This document shows positions 39,910-50,592 of a stretch of 64,000 nt of DNA, one piece after another. Source of the DNA: Loxodes magnus (lineage: Eukaryota; Ciliophora; Karyorelictea; Loxodida; Loxodidae). Below the pieces are notes generated by a model, which made no database searches, was not told the DNA's origin, and saw nothing but the letters and a program-made list of their open reading frames with translations. The translations under genes and the position numbers were made by a program. Each line of letters starts with the position of its first letter. Positions within the stretch are counted from its first letter, which is position 1. The stretch is taken from the NCBI GenBank assembly GCA_946699065.1, contig CAMPDV010000059.1:744001-808000 (forward strand), in the 5' to 3' direction.

Positions 39910-40710
39910 AACGTTTTAATAAATTGATTATAAACTTATGCTTTTAAACTTTAATTAATGTTTTAATTGTTTAGATACTTTTTATATTCTTATAGATCTT
40001 CTTGAGAAGGTAAGCATGAAAGCAGAAAGAAAGGTGTAGTAACTTCATTATTCAAAGTTTCATTGGGGTAAATGATTTAATATCTTAGACGTGTAGCAAG
40101 TAATTATTATGCAACAATTTATAAAATTATAATTTATATAAAACTAAGTAACATCTTCAAATGCACTTTTCAATACAATTATTTTTCTATTTATAAAGGA
40201 AGTTCTAATGTTGAAATTAAGTAATAAATAGGTAAAATGCTAATAAGATATATATATAATACTATTTTATGATTTACTTGCTTGTATGCAATTAATTACC
40301 AATTAAAGATATTTTTTCATGTTATCTCTCATTCTATAAGTCTTTTTGGCTCTTAACAATCTAATAATTTTTTATAATTATGTGACTATTGGCCTAGATT
40401 ATTAATATGCTATATTTCTATAACTTGCTTTTAGCCATCATTATTATATAAAAATAGTTAAAGTTTCTTTTAACTAAAAAGTTTATAGAGCAATATGAAT
40501 ATACATTTAAATTATAGCCTTAAAGGATTTTTATAAATATTCACTATTTATCTCTTTTATAAAGGCTCAATTTCTTAGACTGAAATACTTTCTTAGATTG
40601 CTGAGCTCTGATTAGCATTAAAGATAATAAATACGAAAGATTTTTGTTTAAATTTATGATATTAGACAATTAATGTATGTATATGCTTATTATTCATGCT
40701 TAAAATTATA
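39910..40710. other. convergent spacer, no gene recognised
   Basis: A+T-rich DNA between the 3' ends of two converging genes; nothing further seen. Confidence 0.5.
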
Positions 40711-41523
40711 TCAAGACCAAGGATTAATTACTATATCTGTTTGTTTTGTCTCCAACTACTTTGGACTTGGAAGTTAGAGATTTTAATCTTCGTTATCCTG
40801 ATTAAGTTTTCTTCTTTTTATACCTTCCATCAAATGCTTCATTTCAAAGCAATCAATCTCTTCTATCTAATTTGCAATTCCCATAAGAGTTACTCTGCTA
40901 ATTTAGCTGAAAGCTAAAAAATCCTTCTTGTCAATGTTAATTCCAAATTTCTATATCAGGTACCACAAAACTCCACAAGCAACGAACTTTTGATTCCTAT
41001 CACAAAATTTCTCTTAAACTTGTTTCAAAATCTAAACTCCTTTAGTCTATATTTGCTTAATTTAGTTTTTATTCATTTAACTATTTTCTTTTATACTCAA
41101 ATCAAGCAAAAACTTTTTAAATATAAGTTCAGTTTTATCTTTGCCTTACTATATCTATGTCTACTTTATTTTTTTATAGCTCTTATAAATCTTGAATTTG
41201 CAATACCCAGTGACTTTACTTATATAATCAATTTGTAAAGAAGGATTCTTAGTCTTCAGACATTAATAAGCACAAGCGTACAATAATGCCTTTCATGTTT
41301 TGGAATTCTTCTTATTGATAATCTTTTTAGCGCATAAAAAATGTTCATATATATTGTTAAGTTCATAAGTAGGCAAGTTTAGAATTGAAAGTAGGTTTAT
41401 TATTTTTTTCTTCTATATGAACTTGTTCCTTTCCATAAGTTGATAATGCTTATCATCATACATCTAAATAGCTCCTTCCTCTTGCTACTCACTGCTATAC
41501 TCTATTTCCTCTTTTGATTTCAT
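40711..41523 (-). CDS. TFIIB-like protein with two cyclin folds
   Basis: 270 residues from ATG 41523 to TGA 40713-40711. Two cyclin-type repeats are visible. The first includes WKALLYACAYQCLKTKNPSL and IDYISKVTGYCKFKIYKSY, matching the TFIIB pattern (AACLYIACR...EICAVS-KKEI-R). The second includes FCDRNQKFVACGVLWYLIQ and IDKKDFLAFSQISRVTLMGI, like TFIIB repeat 2 (P-SIAAAAIY...TQKEI-GVS-VTIR). The N-terminus is short and acidic and has no zinc ribbon. This could be a TFIIB/BRF relative, an ORC6-like cyclin-fold protein, or a divergent cyclin; TFIIB-like is my preference. It is likely nuclear. One Trp (KTWKALL) is a TGA. The tail is polar and ends DIVINPWS. No intron. Confidence 0.72.
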
Positions 41524-41839
41524 TTAATATTTTTAATTAAAAGGACTTAAATACAAGTGATCAAGCATTTAATATCAAATCAATTATATTGCATCTTAAA
41601 AGCATTAAGATATCTGTTAGGCATAATATTTTAACTTGTATTGCAAAAAGATAAAAAGAGAGAAATGGAAGATGTATTTAATTTTTAGTTTTAACCCTTA
41701 TGAGGTAAAGAAATATTAATTAACTATAAAGTTTAAGAGTTTATAGTAATCTTTGAATAAGCAAGTTAATTGAGTTTTAGAATTTAATAAAGCAAGTTTA
41801 TTAAAAACCCATTTCGTATTATGGGATTATAAAATAATA

Positions 41840-42880
41840 ATGGCTTCTAGTCCAAAATCTCCAGAAGTAGAAAAGAAACCAAGTACAATGAGAGAATTAT
41901 GGAGTTACTTCCCTAAATTTAATCCTGATAATTCTAGATTTGATTAGAACACATATGTAGGTAGAATGCTCCATTTTGCCAACTTAACTGATCCTAGACG
42001 ACTTTTAGTATCCTCAACTACTCTTGAAGCCAATAAAAAGCTTGTTGAAGATTTTAGAAATGGAACTTTGACAAATGCAAATAACAAATAGCTTTGGATT
42101 GCAAAAGAAAATATAGATGCTGCAATACATCCTGACACCAAATAAAAGATCTGGGCACCATTTACTTGGAGTGCTTTTATGCCTATGAATGTTCCTATAT
42201 TAGTTGGAATGATATTTTTCAGTAATACTTATGCTGCCACTATGTTTTGGTAATGGATTAATCAAACTTATAACGTTTGTCTTAACTTTGCTAATAGAAA
42301 TGCAAGTAACTAACAATCCACTACTTAAATTTTAGGCGCTTATGTATGTGCAGCAAGCTCTGCCATGATAATATCTGGCTATTTAAAATCTCTTGTTACA
42401 AAAATTAAATTTAGAAGTCCAGTTAGATAAGCAATAGGTGAAATGATGGTTCCATTTACTGCAGTAGCATGTGCTGGGTTTGCTAACGTTAGTATAATGA
42501 GATATAATGAAGCAACTTAAGGAATTGAAATCTAGGATTAATATGGTTAAACATACGGAAAATCAAAAGTTGCAGGTTCTTTAGCAGTATTGGAGTGTGG
42601 AGCTACAAGAATGTTTATGCCTATATTTTATTTAATAATGGCTCCAGGACTTATTCGAATTTTGGATGGAATGAATATGTATCCAAAAGCAAGATTACCT
42701 AGAGAATTAGCAAACATTCTTATAATTTCAGCTAGTTTACAATTAGCTGTTCCTCCAGGAATTGCATTATTCCCCTTCAGAGCTTCAGTTCCTTACACTA
42801 TGGTAGAAAAATAATTTTAGAACTGCATGGACTAGAATGGAAAGCATGTAGACGTATTCTACTTCAACAAAGGAACCTGA
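41840..42880 (+). CDS. Sideroflexin (mitochondrial amino-acid carrier), copy 1
   Basis: 346 residues. Sideroflexins sit in the mitochondrial inner membrane; SFXN1/3 import serine for one-carbon metabolism. Conserved segments in order: SRFDQNTYVGRMLHFANLTD (residues ~34-53), the HPDTKQKIW turn, FMPMNVPILVGM (family HPDT...RM...P), NQTYN, LKSLVTKIK, AVACAGFANVSIMR, SKVAGSLAVLECGATRMFMP, PRELANILIISASLQLAVPP, and the C-terminal end FYFNKGT, like VYFNKGL in animals. About five hydrophobic segments fit the family topology. The end at TGA 42878-42880 falls exactly where the family ends, so this TGA is a stop. At residue 21 it has TGG (41900-41902) where copy 2 has TGA. The partner 7,712 bp downstream has the same length, with no indels. 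Confidence 0.95.
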
Positions 42881-43629
42881 GAAGCTTTTAGAAGACTTAT
42901 ATAATTAGTTTAATTTTTTACATCTTAATATATATATCTTACTAATACTATAAAGCTTATTGTATTTTTAGTTTTTTTTCTTCTTTTATCAGAGAACGAG
43001 CAATTATAGTGCATTCTCTATTAAGGCTTATTGTACATTTTATGCAAATGTCACTAACTGGGATAATTTTGTTTCAAAAGTCTTAAAATTTTGGCGGTGA
43101 GTATCTTATTAATTAGATAAATAATGTTAAAAATAAAGCTTTTTAATTTTAAGTTAAGATAAATATAAATAACATTTTAATAGCTAAAATCAAACTTTAA
43201 GAACTAACTTTTTCTATATATTTATATTTTATGAAGCTTTAGTAATTTTAAAATATCAAAGCAATATATTTATTACAAATTCAACTTAGAATTAAAGGGC
43301 TTTTGTGAAAGGAAAACGTTTTTTTTAATTAATCACCTTTAAATAGCGAAAAGATTCTCAGATTTCCTGCTTAAAGCAAGTCCCATTATTTGATTACGCT
43401 TCTCTATGTATTAAGTGTCTTTCTTCAAAATTTTCAGTTATTCGTTTAAAAAAGATTGAAATACCTTTTCATATCTTCTAATTTTAATAAATCTACTCAT
43501 CATTTTAGATTAGGAATAAGAAGCATTTACATAAGAATTTTAGTTTACTTTAGTCGTTAGAGATATGAAGCTTATAATTTGAGATAAAAATTAATCTACA
43601 AGTTTTTAAAATTAAATTAAAAAACATTT
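42881..43629. other. spacer downstream of sideroflexin copy 1
   Basis: No gene recognised. The first 27 nt after the stop are identical in both sideroflexin copies and then diverge. A small hairpin-like pair (AGAGAA/TTCTCT, about 42991-43020) lies ~110 bp after the stop. Confidence 0.45.
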
Positions 43630-43836
43630 GTTCGCCTTTTGGCTTTGTTGAACCAACATAAGGATTCAATTTCAGGCTTCTCTCAACAATATCACCTATA
43701 TAATACTTACCTTTCCTCTAAAAAGGTTAGAAAGGGTGATATCATAATGAAATGATTTTGCCCTCAAACCTGAAAGCTTCCAAACATTGTTGGTGTTCAA
43801 CATTAACTGCGCGCCTCCACTTGCTCGATTGCGAAC
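43630..43836. ncRNA. Candidate structured RNA or long imperfect palindrome
   Basis: Five nested complementary pairs fold the whole element into one rod: GTTCGC (43630-43635) with GCGAAC (43831-43836); GTTGAACCAACA (43647-43658) with TGTTGGTGTTCAAC (43788-43801); TTCAGG (43671-43676) with CCTGAA (43769-43774); ATATCACC (43689-43696) with GGTGATAT (43735-43742); CCTTTC (43710-43715) with GAAAGG (43730-43735, sharing one base with the arm before). It is clearly richer in G+C than its surroundings, which in such an A+T-rich genome suggests a functional RNA. SRP RNA and snRNA were considered without a decisive motif; ATACTTACC at 43702-43710 equals the U1 5' end but sits inside the rod. A palindromic non-autonomous mobile element is the main alternative. 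The transcribed strand is unknown. Confidence 0.42.
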
Positions 43837-43889
43837 TGCCAGAAAAAGCATTCAATTTCCAGCTAGCCTCCATCTTTTAAATTTATCTA

Positions 43890-44120
43890 CAAGTAGTGAT
43901 GGATTATAGCTATTTTTTATTTTTATATATACAATCCTTTTAATTTAATGAGGATATATTTAATCTTTTATATTAATAAGATTTCTGCTTAATTTAATTT
44001 ATCATGTATTATAAATGCAACAATTCCACTTAATTTTCAGTTAAGTTTCCATTTTCCAAGATTAAGAAGAATTTGGATTTTACTTATTGAATAATAAAGA
44101 CTTTTACCTTTATATCTTAA
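43890..44120 (-). pseudogene. Degenerate copy of the LITAF-type gene's 3' part
   Basis: About 230 bp resembling, at DNA level and in the same order, the C-terminal coding part of the LITAF-type gene at 51412-52612. Shared landmarks are AGTAGTGATG.ATTATAG (43892 here, 51699 there), TGAGGATATATT.AATCTTT (43949/51756), and the stretch CGTATTATTG-like/TGTATTATAA (44003/51809). Spacing is kept within a few bases (offset about 7.8 kb), but substitutions and small gaps break the frame. It lies ~1.0 kb after sideroflexin copy 1, just as the intact gene lies ~1.1 kb after copy 2, so it is best seen as the decayed half of a segmental duplication. I aligned it by eye only. Confidence 0.45.
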
Positions 44121-46368
44121 GTTATTCTTTTGAAAGCATATATCAAAGATTTCTATTTATTTATCTCCATTTTTTTCACCAGCAACCTTGTAAAAATGAA
44201 GATGGTTACATAAATAAGCTGTAACTACTTAAGAGATATATCTTAGGACATATTATTCAGGATAGTTTAATTTTTCTTTCTTTTTACTCAACTTAAATTC
44301 CTTAATTTGAAGAAAGCAATGTAGAATTTACAAACAATTCTATACTTAGACTTAATTACAATCGCGATGATGCTATTAAAGGAGGAAAATAATTTTTATT
44401 TTAATTATTATAATTAAATTTAAGATGATTAGGTACAATAATTTATTTTTAATTTCCATATAGTTATAAAATAAATATCTATGTGTATTACTAAGACAAG
44501 CAAAACAATAATTTAGCAAAATCTGCTTATTACTTTATAGCCTTTCTCTTAAGCTCAGTCCTACTTTTAGGATTTTATGTCCTGTAGCTCTTTTATCATT
44601 TACTTCATTATTTATTAAAAAATGAAAGCTAAAATCAAAAGCTGTAATTCTTAATTCTCAGACAAAGTTTGATAAAAAATATTAAATAAATTTTACAGAA
44701 TTGGATCTGAGAACTAAAATGTACAGTTGGAAAATAAAAATATTATAAGATATTAAAGATCTTAGCTATAAAGTCTATTATTTAATAGCATAAATAGCAT
44801 ATATGGTATAACTACAATTTTAAATTAATTATTAGTCTTAATCTTAAATCGCCTAGTGATTCCATGGAAATTGAATCTAAAATTATACCTTGCAGTAAAG
44901 AAAGTAAGAGACTTAAGAGATGTTCATACTCCAAGAAATAGGATTCATAACAATAAACTTAAGATTTTTTAAGAAAAAGTAAATAATAAAAAGCAAAATG
45001 AATAAGGATACATTTACAAGAGAAAATTTAATTAGAAATAAGGCTAGATCTGGAAATGACAAGAGTAATGGGAGGAGAGAGGAGTAGAGTCATCTAAAAC
45101 TTTATTTTTAACACTGGAGCAATCTGGTGTCCAGCATGAAGAGGTGAAAATCCTCGAAAATCGTTAAACCTAATTTATCCTATTATTATATAAATATATT
45201 CTTTAGAATTTATTGTGCAAATGATGGCAATTTATATAAAGGAAATCAATTTTAAATTACAGAGTTATTATAGACAGTTATAAAAGCAAAAAAAATTCAT
45301 ATTTTAAGACTAAATAGGCTGCAGAACAGTATTTTAATATGAAGAAGACAAAGAATAAAAAGAAGCATTTAAATGTTTATTACAAGAGTGAATGATCTTA
45401 AGAAAAGGAAGAAAAAGTGAAACTTTTAACAAATTTTAAAGTGGTTAATCTATTGAAGTGAAAACGATATAATCATTTTTATTATTATTTTATATTATTT
45501 GCTTCCTTTATTAATCATACAAATAATTCTTATTACATTTTTCTCTTACAAATCTTACCTTCTCACAAGCAATATTTTTGACTAAATTTGATCCATAATC
45601 TTTTTTATCTATTATTTATATAATGTTAAACTATTAAAATTATTATATCAGATGTCCTTTCCTCTTGCAGTAGCAATCTTAATAAATTTTTCCTTTTAAA
45701 AGTGGGAGCTGGTTTCTACTCTTTCTCAATATTCATAGATCTCCATTAAATTAATTTTATTGGACTATTGATTTTGAATATGGTAAAATAATGAAATTTA
45801 TCTTCTATTATTTTATTTACTTGCATCCTCTTGTGCTCTAGATTTGTTGCTAATTTCTTTTTAATTAATTATTCTATTGTTATATCTTTACTACAGTTTA
45901 TATAAAGTCTCTTTTTAATTTAATTCAGTAATTTAATTTTTAAGAATCTGATTCTCATAGGCATTTGCTATATCTTCTTTGTAGTTTATGCTTTAAGATC
46001 GTTTAATTTTTTCTTTAGAAGAAGAACAATCCATTTATATATATAACAAACTTAAAGTAAGTTAAAAACCATTTGCTTTCAAAATATTTGTAGAAATTCT
46101 GAAATGATTAAGGTTATATTAAATATTATATTTCTTTCTGTTCTATTTAATAATATAAAGGCAGTTATAGTAATAGTACATATAAAAGCTTCAATTATTA
46201 TGCTAAATCCTTAAAGAATCATCATGCTATAATATTTACTATAAAAATCCTAAATTTATTACAAAACTTCTCTTTTTAAAAGGTTTCATTTCAGCCATAT
46301 TAAGATTAATAGGCAATACTTAAGAACTAAAAATTATGCAAAATAAAACTTTTAATTAATTTATTAAA
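44121..46368. other. spacer, no supported gene
   Basis: About 2.2 kb of A+T-rich DNA. One G-richer stretch near 45050-45140 resembles, around CTGGTG...GAAGAGGTGAA, two similar stretches near 47985 and 48538; its status is unclear. Confidence 0.4.
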
Positions 46369-47221
46369 ATGGAGTCTTAAAATCTTGTTCCCGGCTTTTT
46401 CTTGAGCAAAGAAGAGAAAAAAGCTCTAGAGAAAAAGCAGACATAAAAAAAGTATCAAGAGTCTTTTTCTCCCCACTTACAAAACTAAGAAAGAACCTAA
46501 TAACTATAATAAACACCTCCTAAAGTAATAAAAAGAATATAATATAATAACAGGAAAAGAACTTCCATCAAAGATAATTAAAAAGGAAATCAATATTTAA
46601 CAGTTAGTATTTGAAATATTCAATCTCTAGGAAGAGATTAAAGTGCTTAAGTTGGAAAATTAAGAACTAAGAAACTTATTATCGCTTGGATAGGATAACT
46701 TAGAGATTAGAATTATTAATTAAGAAAGGGAACTCCAAGCATATTGGAACATTTAAACTGAACATAGATAAGAAACAGCAAGGCTTGGAAATATCGCATA
46801 AAAACAAGAGTTGGAGTTTATTAAGCAAAAGAATATTAGCACAAACATAACTAATTAGACAAATTAGAAGGAATTAGAATAAAAAGAGGTTATAAATCGA
46901 AAACCAATCAGATAAGTAAGGAAGAAATGCTACTACTGTAATAGTAAGTGACATTTGTACAAGAATTGCTAAAAATTTTAGAATTTCAAGAAGAAATTAT
47001 GGCGTAAAGAATAAGAAAAATACTAGAGGCTCTATTGCAACTGGCATGGAGATATTTACAGAAGAAAATGATGTGAAGTACCTTTAGAAATAATAAGAAC
47101 AAGAAATCAAAGAAACTGAGAAGACCTTAGTGAAGATAATTTCATTAGAAAGTCAAAAATGATGAGAAGTGTTGGTGATAAAACAACTTATTTTAAACAG
47201 TGTTCAGATTGGCACTGTTGA
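46369..47221 (+). CDS. CCHC zinc-knuckle protein; one frame break
   Basis: From ATG 46369 the protein starts MESQNLVPGFFLSKEEKKAL, then LPTYKTKKEPNNYNKHL, a coiled coil (FEIFNLQEEIKVLKLENQEL), and a zinc knuckle KKCYYCNSKWHLYKNC with exact CX2CX4HX4C spacing, the Trp being a TGA. After it come RLYCNWHGDIYRRKWCEVPL and FKQCSDWHC before TGA 47219-47221. The first ~30 residues are one base out of phase with the rest. The switch can be placed at a run of seven A (about 46446-46452), where one A too many would explain it; no 17/19-nt intron fits. Zinc knuckles bind single-stranded nucleic acid and occur in Gag, splicing and translation factors. A retroelement Gag origin is possible but no protease or polymerase follows. 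Confidence 0.55.
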
Positions 47222-48560
47222 ACATTTTAATTTAATTATTATTATAAAACTTTTAATTATTAAGATAAGAATAAGAACTTGAAAGAAAAACCTAATTCCT
47301 GAAGTTCATTATACAAGAAAAAAAAATTGGAAATAAATAGTAAGAAAATGTTAAAAAAGACTTATTAGAAACAAAATTCAATTAATTCGCAGAGTTGACG
47401 AAAAGGATACTCCTATCAAACTTTTCGATGAATATCCAATGGACGTAGAATAGAAAATCCCAACAGCCTATATTCCCTTACAGAAAATAATGAGTAGCTA
47501 GTATGCAAGCGACCAAGACACAAAGTAAGTAATTTTAGCCAATTTTTATAAAATAAAAAAGAATTATAGAAAATTAATGAAAATATTTTTAGGATTTATT
47601 GCACTAAAGAAGTTAAAATTTACAGGAAAATATACTGCAACTAAACAAAGAAACTCCAAATATTTAGCATATAATTAATTAATTCAATAAGAAATGAATG
47701 GGAGTCGACCAATCGGAAACCATTAAAAAAAAACAAATTAAAAATCATGAGGAATTATGATAGACATGATACAAAAAAATTTGAAGTTACTTTTATTTAA
47801 CAAAAAACTTTTAATTCGTGATGACCAAACAAAGGTAAAGTCACGATAATTAATAATATTAACTATTATTATATACTATAAAAATTGGAATTTAAATGCA
47901 TAAAAATTAGATAAGAATATTTTGCTGCAAGAAGCATAGGAATTCCCCCCGATTAGCAGATAATATTCGAATAATTAGCTAAACTGGTGCAAATCTCCAG
48001 AAAGAGGTGAAGAGACTGAAAAAAGATAATTAGAAATTTATGAAAAAAATCAGCTAGCAAGAAGAAATAAAATAAAGACTTATGTTTAAAAAAATGCCTT
48101 CTAAAAAATGCAGCACAGTCAATTCTACCAATTGCATAAATATGAAAAAAAATAGAACAACTAGTTGAAAAAACAAGAATATCTCTATAATCAGACAGGA
48201 TTACAAGATCTAAATGGTGATTTTATGCTAGTATAAAAATTCGGAAGGTGAGAAACAAAGCCAATATAGAAAAAATGATATTTTTGAATTATACAAAAAT
48301 TCTAATACAAACGTTGCCATAAATTCCTAAATTCTAATTAAAACTACAGAAAAGAAAATAGGAAGACAAGCAATAATTAACAAATATCTATTAAAATAAG
48401 AAGATTAAAAAAATCTATAAATAGGATCAAACCTTAACATAGATGAAATAAGAATGAAATTTCCAAGAAAGATATGAAGTAAAGGAACCAGATTTAAAAA
48501 ATATATACATTTTTTAGCCTCTAGATATTTTTGGGGCTGGTGTGAAGAGGTTGAAATAAT
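47222..48560 (+). other. Coding-like, disturbed sequence of unknown nature
   Basis: This stretch is poor in T on the plus strand, as genes are here, and holds protein-like pieces in more than one frame, e.g. IRRVDEKDTPIKLFDEYPMD then VEQKIPTAYIPLQ (~47390-47490) and EFPPISRQYSNNQLNWCKSP then ERGEETEKRQLEIYEKNQLA (~47940-48060). No single frame joins them and no family is recognised. It may be further exons of the zinc-knuckle gene with longer introns, a separate gene, or a decaying mobile element. Confidence 0.25.
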
Positions 48561-49551
48561 TAAAATATCCAAAACTTCTTTTTATATCTATTATTAGAAT
48601 TTTTTTGCTTTTTATACATAATAAACTTTAGATTAATTAACTAATTTTAGATTTGTAGATAATATCAATGAAAACCTTTCACAAATGCTTAAGATTTAAA
48701 TCGAAAATATTCGCAACAAGACTAAATTAACAGCAATTAAATGAATCACTCTGTATAATATAACTTTAATTTAAGTTTAAGCACTTTATAACTTTACCTC
48801 CTTTTAGAATTGTTTCAACTAAACATTTTGAATAGAAAGTTCTACATAGTCTTTAGCTTTAAAAAATTTACATTATGTAATTTATTTCTATTAATAAAGA
48901 CAATGTTTTCGTCTAAATTTTCTTTAAAAACATCTTATTATGAACAAATGAAAGCTTTAAAAATCTAATTTAAATGTTAAACTATATTACTAAGATCTAG
49001 ATCATAAAGAAATAGGAAAAAGACAAAATGTATTTAAAAGGAAGATAGATGGAAAATGAAAATACTATTTAATAAGCTTAGAAATTTTGATTAATTATTA
49101 AAATAAATTACATTAACATAACTTTAATTTTAAAGTATGCTATATGGTTATTAATACTAGTATATTATTTCTCCTATCATTGAAAAGAATAAGCCTAAAC
49201 ATTAATCAGAATGATATCTAAATGAGAAGCGTTAGGTCTATAATAAGGACTAATGAAATAAATTATTAATCTGGTTAAAATTAATATTGAGGGAAACATT
49301 CATGTAAGATATAAAAATAAAGCGAGTAGCAGGCATTAACTCATTTATATTATTAGATGATAGAAAAACTAGCAATATTTTATATAAACTTTAAGAATTT
49401 TGAATATAATTAGATTTAGCTTTTTATCAGCTACATTTCAAGCAAATATTTTAATTATCATATAGCAAAATGCAAAATAAACGTTTTTTATACGAAATAA
49501 TTAAGAAATTGACTTTAATAGAGGATTTCTATATAATTATAAAATAAAAGA
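48561..49551. other. spacer upstream of sideroflexin copy 2
   Basis: A+T-rich DNA without a recognised gene. Apart from a few bases around TTATAAAATAA just before the start codon, it does not resemble the region upstream of copy 1. Confidence 0.45.
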
Positions 49552-50592
49552 ATGACTTCTGAACCGTAAACTTAAAAAGTAGAATAGACACCTAGTAAAA
49601 TAAGAGAATTGTGAAGTTACTTTCCTAAGTTCAACTTTGAAGGGTCTAGATTTGATTAGAACACATATGTAGGTAGAATGCTTCACTTTGCTAATTTGAC
49701 TGACCCTAGACGCCTTTTAATTTCTTCAACTACTCTTGAAGCCAATAAAAAGCTTATAGAAGATTTTAGAGCAGGAAAGTTGACAAATATAAATAACAAA
49801 TAACTTTGGATTGCAAAAGAAAATTTAGATGCTGTTTTGCATCCTGATACAAAGGAAAAAATATTTGCTCCATTTACATGGAGTGCTTTTATGCCTATGG
49901 GAGTTCCCATATTAATTGGAATGATATTTTTCAGTAATACTTATGCTGCCACTATGTTTTGGTAATGGATTAATCAAACTTATAACGTTTGTCTTAACTT
50001 TGCTAATAGAAATGCAAGTAACTAACAATCCACTACTTAAATTTTAGGCGCTTATGTATTTGCAGCTGGATCATCTATGGCAATATCTGGCTATTTAAAA
50101 TCTCTTGTTACAAAAATTAAATTTAGAAGTCCAGTTAGATAGGCAATAGGTGAAATGATGGTTCCATTTACTGCAGTAGCAAGTGCTGGGTTTGCTAATA
50201 TTTGTATAATGAGATATAATGAAGCAACATAAGGAATTGAAATCTAGGATTAATATGGTTAAACATACGGAAAATCAAAAGTTGCAGGTACTATAGCAGT
50301 ATTAGAATGTGGTGCCACTAGAGCTTTTATGCCTATATTTTATTTAATAATGGCTCCAGGACTTATTCGAATTTTGGATGGAATGAATATGTATCCAAAA
50401 GCAAGATTACCGAGAGAATTAGCAAACATTCTTATAATTTCAGCTAGTATATAATTAGCTGTTCCCCCAGGAATTGCATTATTCCCCTTCAGAGCTTCAG
50501 TTCCTTACACTATGGTAGAAAAATAATTTTAGAATTGCATGGACTAGAATGGAAAGCATGTAGACGTATTCTACTTCAACAAAGGAACCTGA
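49552..50592 (+). CDS. Sideroflexin, copy 2 (in-frame TGA for Trp)
   Basis: 346 residues, exactly the length of copy 1 with no indels between them. It shares all family segments: SRFDQNTYVGRMLHFANLTD, the HPDTKEKIF turn, NQTYNVCLNFANRN, SKVAGTIAVLECGATRAFMP, PRELANILIISASIQLAVPP, and ends FYFNKGT at TGA 50590-50592. The key feature is residue 21: REL-W-SYFPKF is encoded with TGA at 49612-49614, where copy 1 has TGG. So the same codon is sense near the start and stop at the end of one gene. Divergence from copy 1 is uneven: a 144-bp block (49916-50059) is identical including third positions, while the first ~360 bp differ often. Same predicted role as copy 1, a mitochondrial inner-membrane carrier. 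Confidence 0.95.

Noticed and set aside
42881..42907. Possible read-through of the sideroflexin TGA, since the next 27 nt are identical in both copies
   Set aside because: The protein family ends at FNKG; after 27 nt the copies diverge completely and no TGA follows for a long way, so conserved 3' UTR is simpler.
43702..43710. ATACTTACC as the 5' end of a U1 snRNA
   Set aside because: A 9-nt match is expected about once by chance in this window, and the bases are paired inside the larger rod; no convincing loop I or Sm context followed.
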